NCBI GenBank assembly: GCA_016206945.1
Contig: JACQQP010000025.1
Coordinates: 1-6,602 of the forward strand
DNA from: Candidatus Omnitrophota bacterium
GTDB taxonomy: Bacteria > Omnitrophota > Omnitrophia > Omnitrophales > Danuiimicrobiaceae
Length of the DNA: 6,602 nt
Direction of reading: 5' to 3'
Part shown: one piece after another, positions 5,681-6,602 of the stretch
Layout of the letters: each line of letters begins with the position of its first letter
Numbering within the stretch: position 1 is the stretch's first letter
The notes under the pieces: model-generated
Databases searched by the model: none
What the model was told of the DNA's origin: nothing
What the model saw: the letters and a program-made list of their open reading frames with translations, nothing else
Translations under genes and position numbers: made by a program

Positions 5681-5694
5681 AATTGAATAATCAA
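5666..5694 (-). promoter_or_regulatory. Sigma70-type promoter for the middle (vapC) module
   Basis: On the - strand TTGATT (5694-5689, 4/6) is followed by a 17-bp spacer and TATTAT (5671-5666, 5/6). The expected start near 5658 leaves a leader of about 57 bases to the antitoxin ATG. The AT-rich background lowers confidence. Confidence 0.5.
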
Positions 5695-5822
5695 TGGTAA
5701 AAATGGCAAAAAATGGCAGAATTGTGAATGGGGATTTGAATCTAATGGAAACAAAGCTGATTTAATACTGAATTCCCAGTCAGCCCGGCACGGGCACGGC
5801 CGCCTCTGATTTGTCATCTGAC
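5695..5822. other. Intergenic region between the second and third TA modules
   Basis: No gene is visible. Near the RelE/ParE stop is a small GC-rich hairpin GCCCG/CGGGC (5783-5795) inside a GGCACG-GGCACG direct repeat. It has no U-tract on either strand, so it is at best a weak or Rho-assisted terminator. Confidence 0.4.
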
Positions 5823-6110
5823 TTACGCTTCAAAAATTTGCCGACTGTGAAGAATGCGGAAAATGAACACTTCCTTATCCTTCACCTCATGAAATATCCG
5901 GTAATCACCTACAACAATCTGACGGTATTTCAAAGTCTTACCAAGTTCTGGAATCTGACGGCCAATTTGCGGGAACCTACCAAGCCGTTCCACTTGGCCA
6001 AATAGATGTTCGAGCCACTCATGTGCATGGCGGGGATTGTCGCTTGAGAAAAATTGAAAAGTTGTTTGAAGATCGCAAAAAGCCGCATGCGACCAGATGA
6101 TTTTTCTCAT
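5823..6110 (-). CDS. RelE/ParE-family toxin
   Basis: A 95-residue protein of the RelE/ParE superfamily (plasmid-stabilisation type). RelE members cut mRNA in the ribosome and ParE members poison gyrase; the sequence alone does not settle which. Family features are an N-terminal beta strand (KIIWSHAAFCDL, 3-14), an alpha-helical hairpin (about 15-45), the RFPQIGRQIPEL segment (45-56), the KYRQIVVGDYRIFHEV core (61-76) and the FRILHSRQ strand (84-91). The layout with P-x-IGR followed by YR-x-I-x-x-GDYRI is closer to ParE/RelE2-type proteins than to E. coli RelE. It starts nine bases after the Phd antitoxin stop with CGGA upstream, so it is likely translated from the same transcript. Confidence 0.88.
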   Translation of the reverse strand: MRKIIWSHAAFCDLQTTFQFFSSDNPRHAHEWLEHLFGQVERLGRFPQIGRQIPELGKTLKYRQIVVGDYRIFHEVKDKEVFIFRILHSRQIFEA

Positions 6111-6119
6111 TCCGATCCG

Positions 6120-6386
6120 TCACCAATTCTTTGCTCTCTTCACAACTTCAGAATGGGAAATTCTCTTGCCTTCCAGAATTTGTTTTTCACCTTTCGCAAT
6201 CTCTTCAAGAATTTTAAGCCGCCTCTGCTGGGCTTGATAAAACGCAACGTTCAAAATAATCGCCGCGCTTCGGCCGTTTTGAGTCACCAGAATAGGCGTT
6301 CCTGTGCGTTTGACGCGAGCCAATACCTTCTTGGTTTGATTCTTTAGTTCCGTAACAGGAATCACATCATCCTTTAAATCCACCAT
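6120..6386 (-). CDS. Phd/YefM-family antitoxin
   Basis: The 88-residue protein has the Phd/YefM DNA-binding fold at its N-terminus: VIPVTELKNQTKKVLARVKRTGTPILVTQNGRSAAIIL is spread over residues 8-45, with the characteristic TELK...GxPIxVTxNGRxAAI pattern. The C-terminal half is a charged helix (about 52-88, ending RAKNW) that should wrap the RelE/ParE toxin encoded nine bases downstream. The start at 6386 lies only two to three bases after AGGAGG, a short spacing, but no other start fits the family N-terminus better. Members dimerise and repress their own promoter, with the toxin as co-repressor; a 17-bp palindrome over the -10 box (6408..6424) fits this. Confidence 0.93.
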   Translation of the reverse strand: MVDLKDDVIPVTELKNQTKKVLARVKRTGTPILVTQNGRSAAIILNVAFYQAQQRRLKILEEIAKGEKQILEGKRISHSEVVKRAKNW

Positions 6387-6407
6387 TTCCTCCTCTTTGT
6401 CATGTCT

Positions 6408-6424
6408 TAATTCTGTCAGAATTA
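6408..6424. promoter_or_regulatory. Palindromic operator candidate for the Phd antitoxin
   Basis: TAATTCTG-T-CAGAATTA is a perfect 8-bp inverted repeat with a one-base centre. It overlaps the -10 box and covers the expected transcription start (near 6414), where a bound repressor would block RNA polymerase. Confidence 0.65.
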
Positions 6425-6449
6425 TAGACTAAGTTTTAGAACGGTGCAA
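6421..6449 (-). promoter_or_regulatory. Sigma70-type promoter for the Phd-RelE/ParE module
   Basis: On the - strand a perfect TATAAT (6426-6421) lies 17 bp downstream of TTGCAC (6449-6444, 3/6). The leader to the antitoxin ATG is about 28 bases. Confidence 0.65.
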
Positions 6450-6602
6450 CAAACCTTTATGCTGTCCCGATCAAACCGGCTAGTTCGGCCTGCCAGGGAC
6501 GATGCCATGAAAAAGAATTAGAATAAAACCTGACTATCCTCACTCAAACATCACTTATAATCGGGCTCAGAAGCAGTCGCTTCAGTCCCACAAGTGTAAG
6601 GA
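6450..6602. other. Right-end non-coding stretch
   Basis: No gene is supported on either strand. On the + strand TATAAT occurs at 6556-6561, but without a recognisable -35 at proper spacing; it could serve a gene beyond the window edge. Confidence 0.4.

Noticed and set aside
6556..6561. TATAAT on the + strand near the right edge
   Set aside because: No acceptable -35 box at 16-18 bp and no gene visible downstream within the window.

Overview
The window is a bacterial chromosomal segment of moderate GC content with Shine-Dalgarno-type genes. It holds ten protein-coding genes. One (1..374) is on the + strand and cut by the window edge; the other nine are on the - strand. No rRNA, tRNA, CRISPR array, integrase or transposase is visible. 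Dispersed palindromic repeats, several toxin-antitoxin (TA) modules, an RRM/RGG RNA-binding protein and a class II-like histone deacetylase homologue suggest an uncultivated Gram-negative lineage (deltaproteobacterial, Omnitrophota or similar). That placement is a guess from general impression, not a phylogenetic result.

Region 1 (1..2379), housekeeping genes and repeats. From the left: the C-terminal part of a plant-type asparaginase/isoaspartyl peptidase (+). Then, read on the - strand from high to low coordinates, an RRM RNA-binding protein, a histone deacetylase-family amidohydrolase and a small tryptophan-rich two-helix membrane protein. A 20-bp-arm hairpin (1756..1820) separates the RNA-binding protein from the deacetylase and looks like an intrinsic terminator. 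A 144-bp composite palindromic element (651..794) separates the deacetylase from the membrane protein.

Region 2 (2380..3939), gltD. This is a full-length glutamate synthase small subunit with all cofactor motifs, but a 76-bp palindromic repeat sits in frame inside it and adds about 26 residues (284-309). No gltB is adjacent.

Region 3 (3953..6602), three TA modules of different types in tandem, all on the - strand: AbrB-type antitoxin + PIN toxin (3953..4652), an atypical antitoxin + VapC PIN toxin (4881..5601), and Phd/YefM antitoxin + RelE/ParE toxin (5823..6386). Each has the antitoxin first, a tight or overlapping junction, a plausible sigma70-type promoter and candidate operator repeats. 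The strongest operator is a 17-bp palindrome (6408..6424) overlapping a perfect TATAAT. The first module ends 13 bp before gltD, so gltD may be expressed partly by read-through from the TA promoter.

Most notable: the in-frame palindromic insertion in gltD, the terminator-like repeat abutting the deacetylase start codon, the composite palindromic element with two identical hairpin loops, and the atypical antitoxin of the middle module. I see no convincing wholly new multi-gene system.
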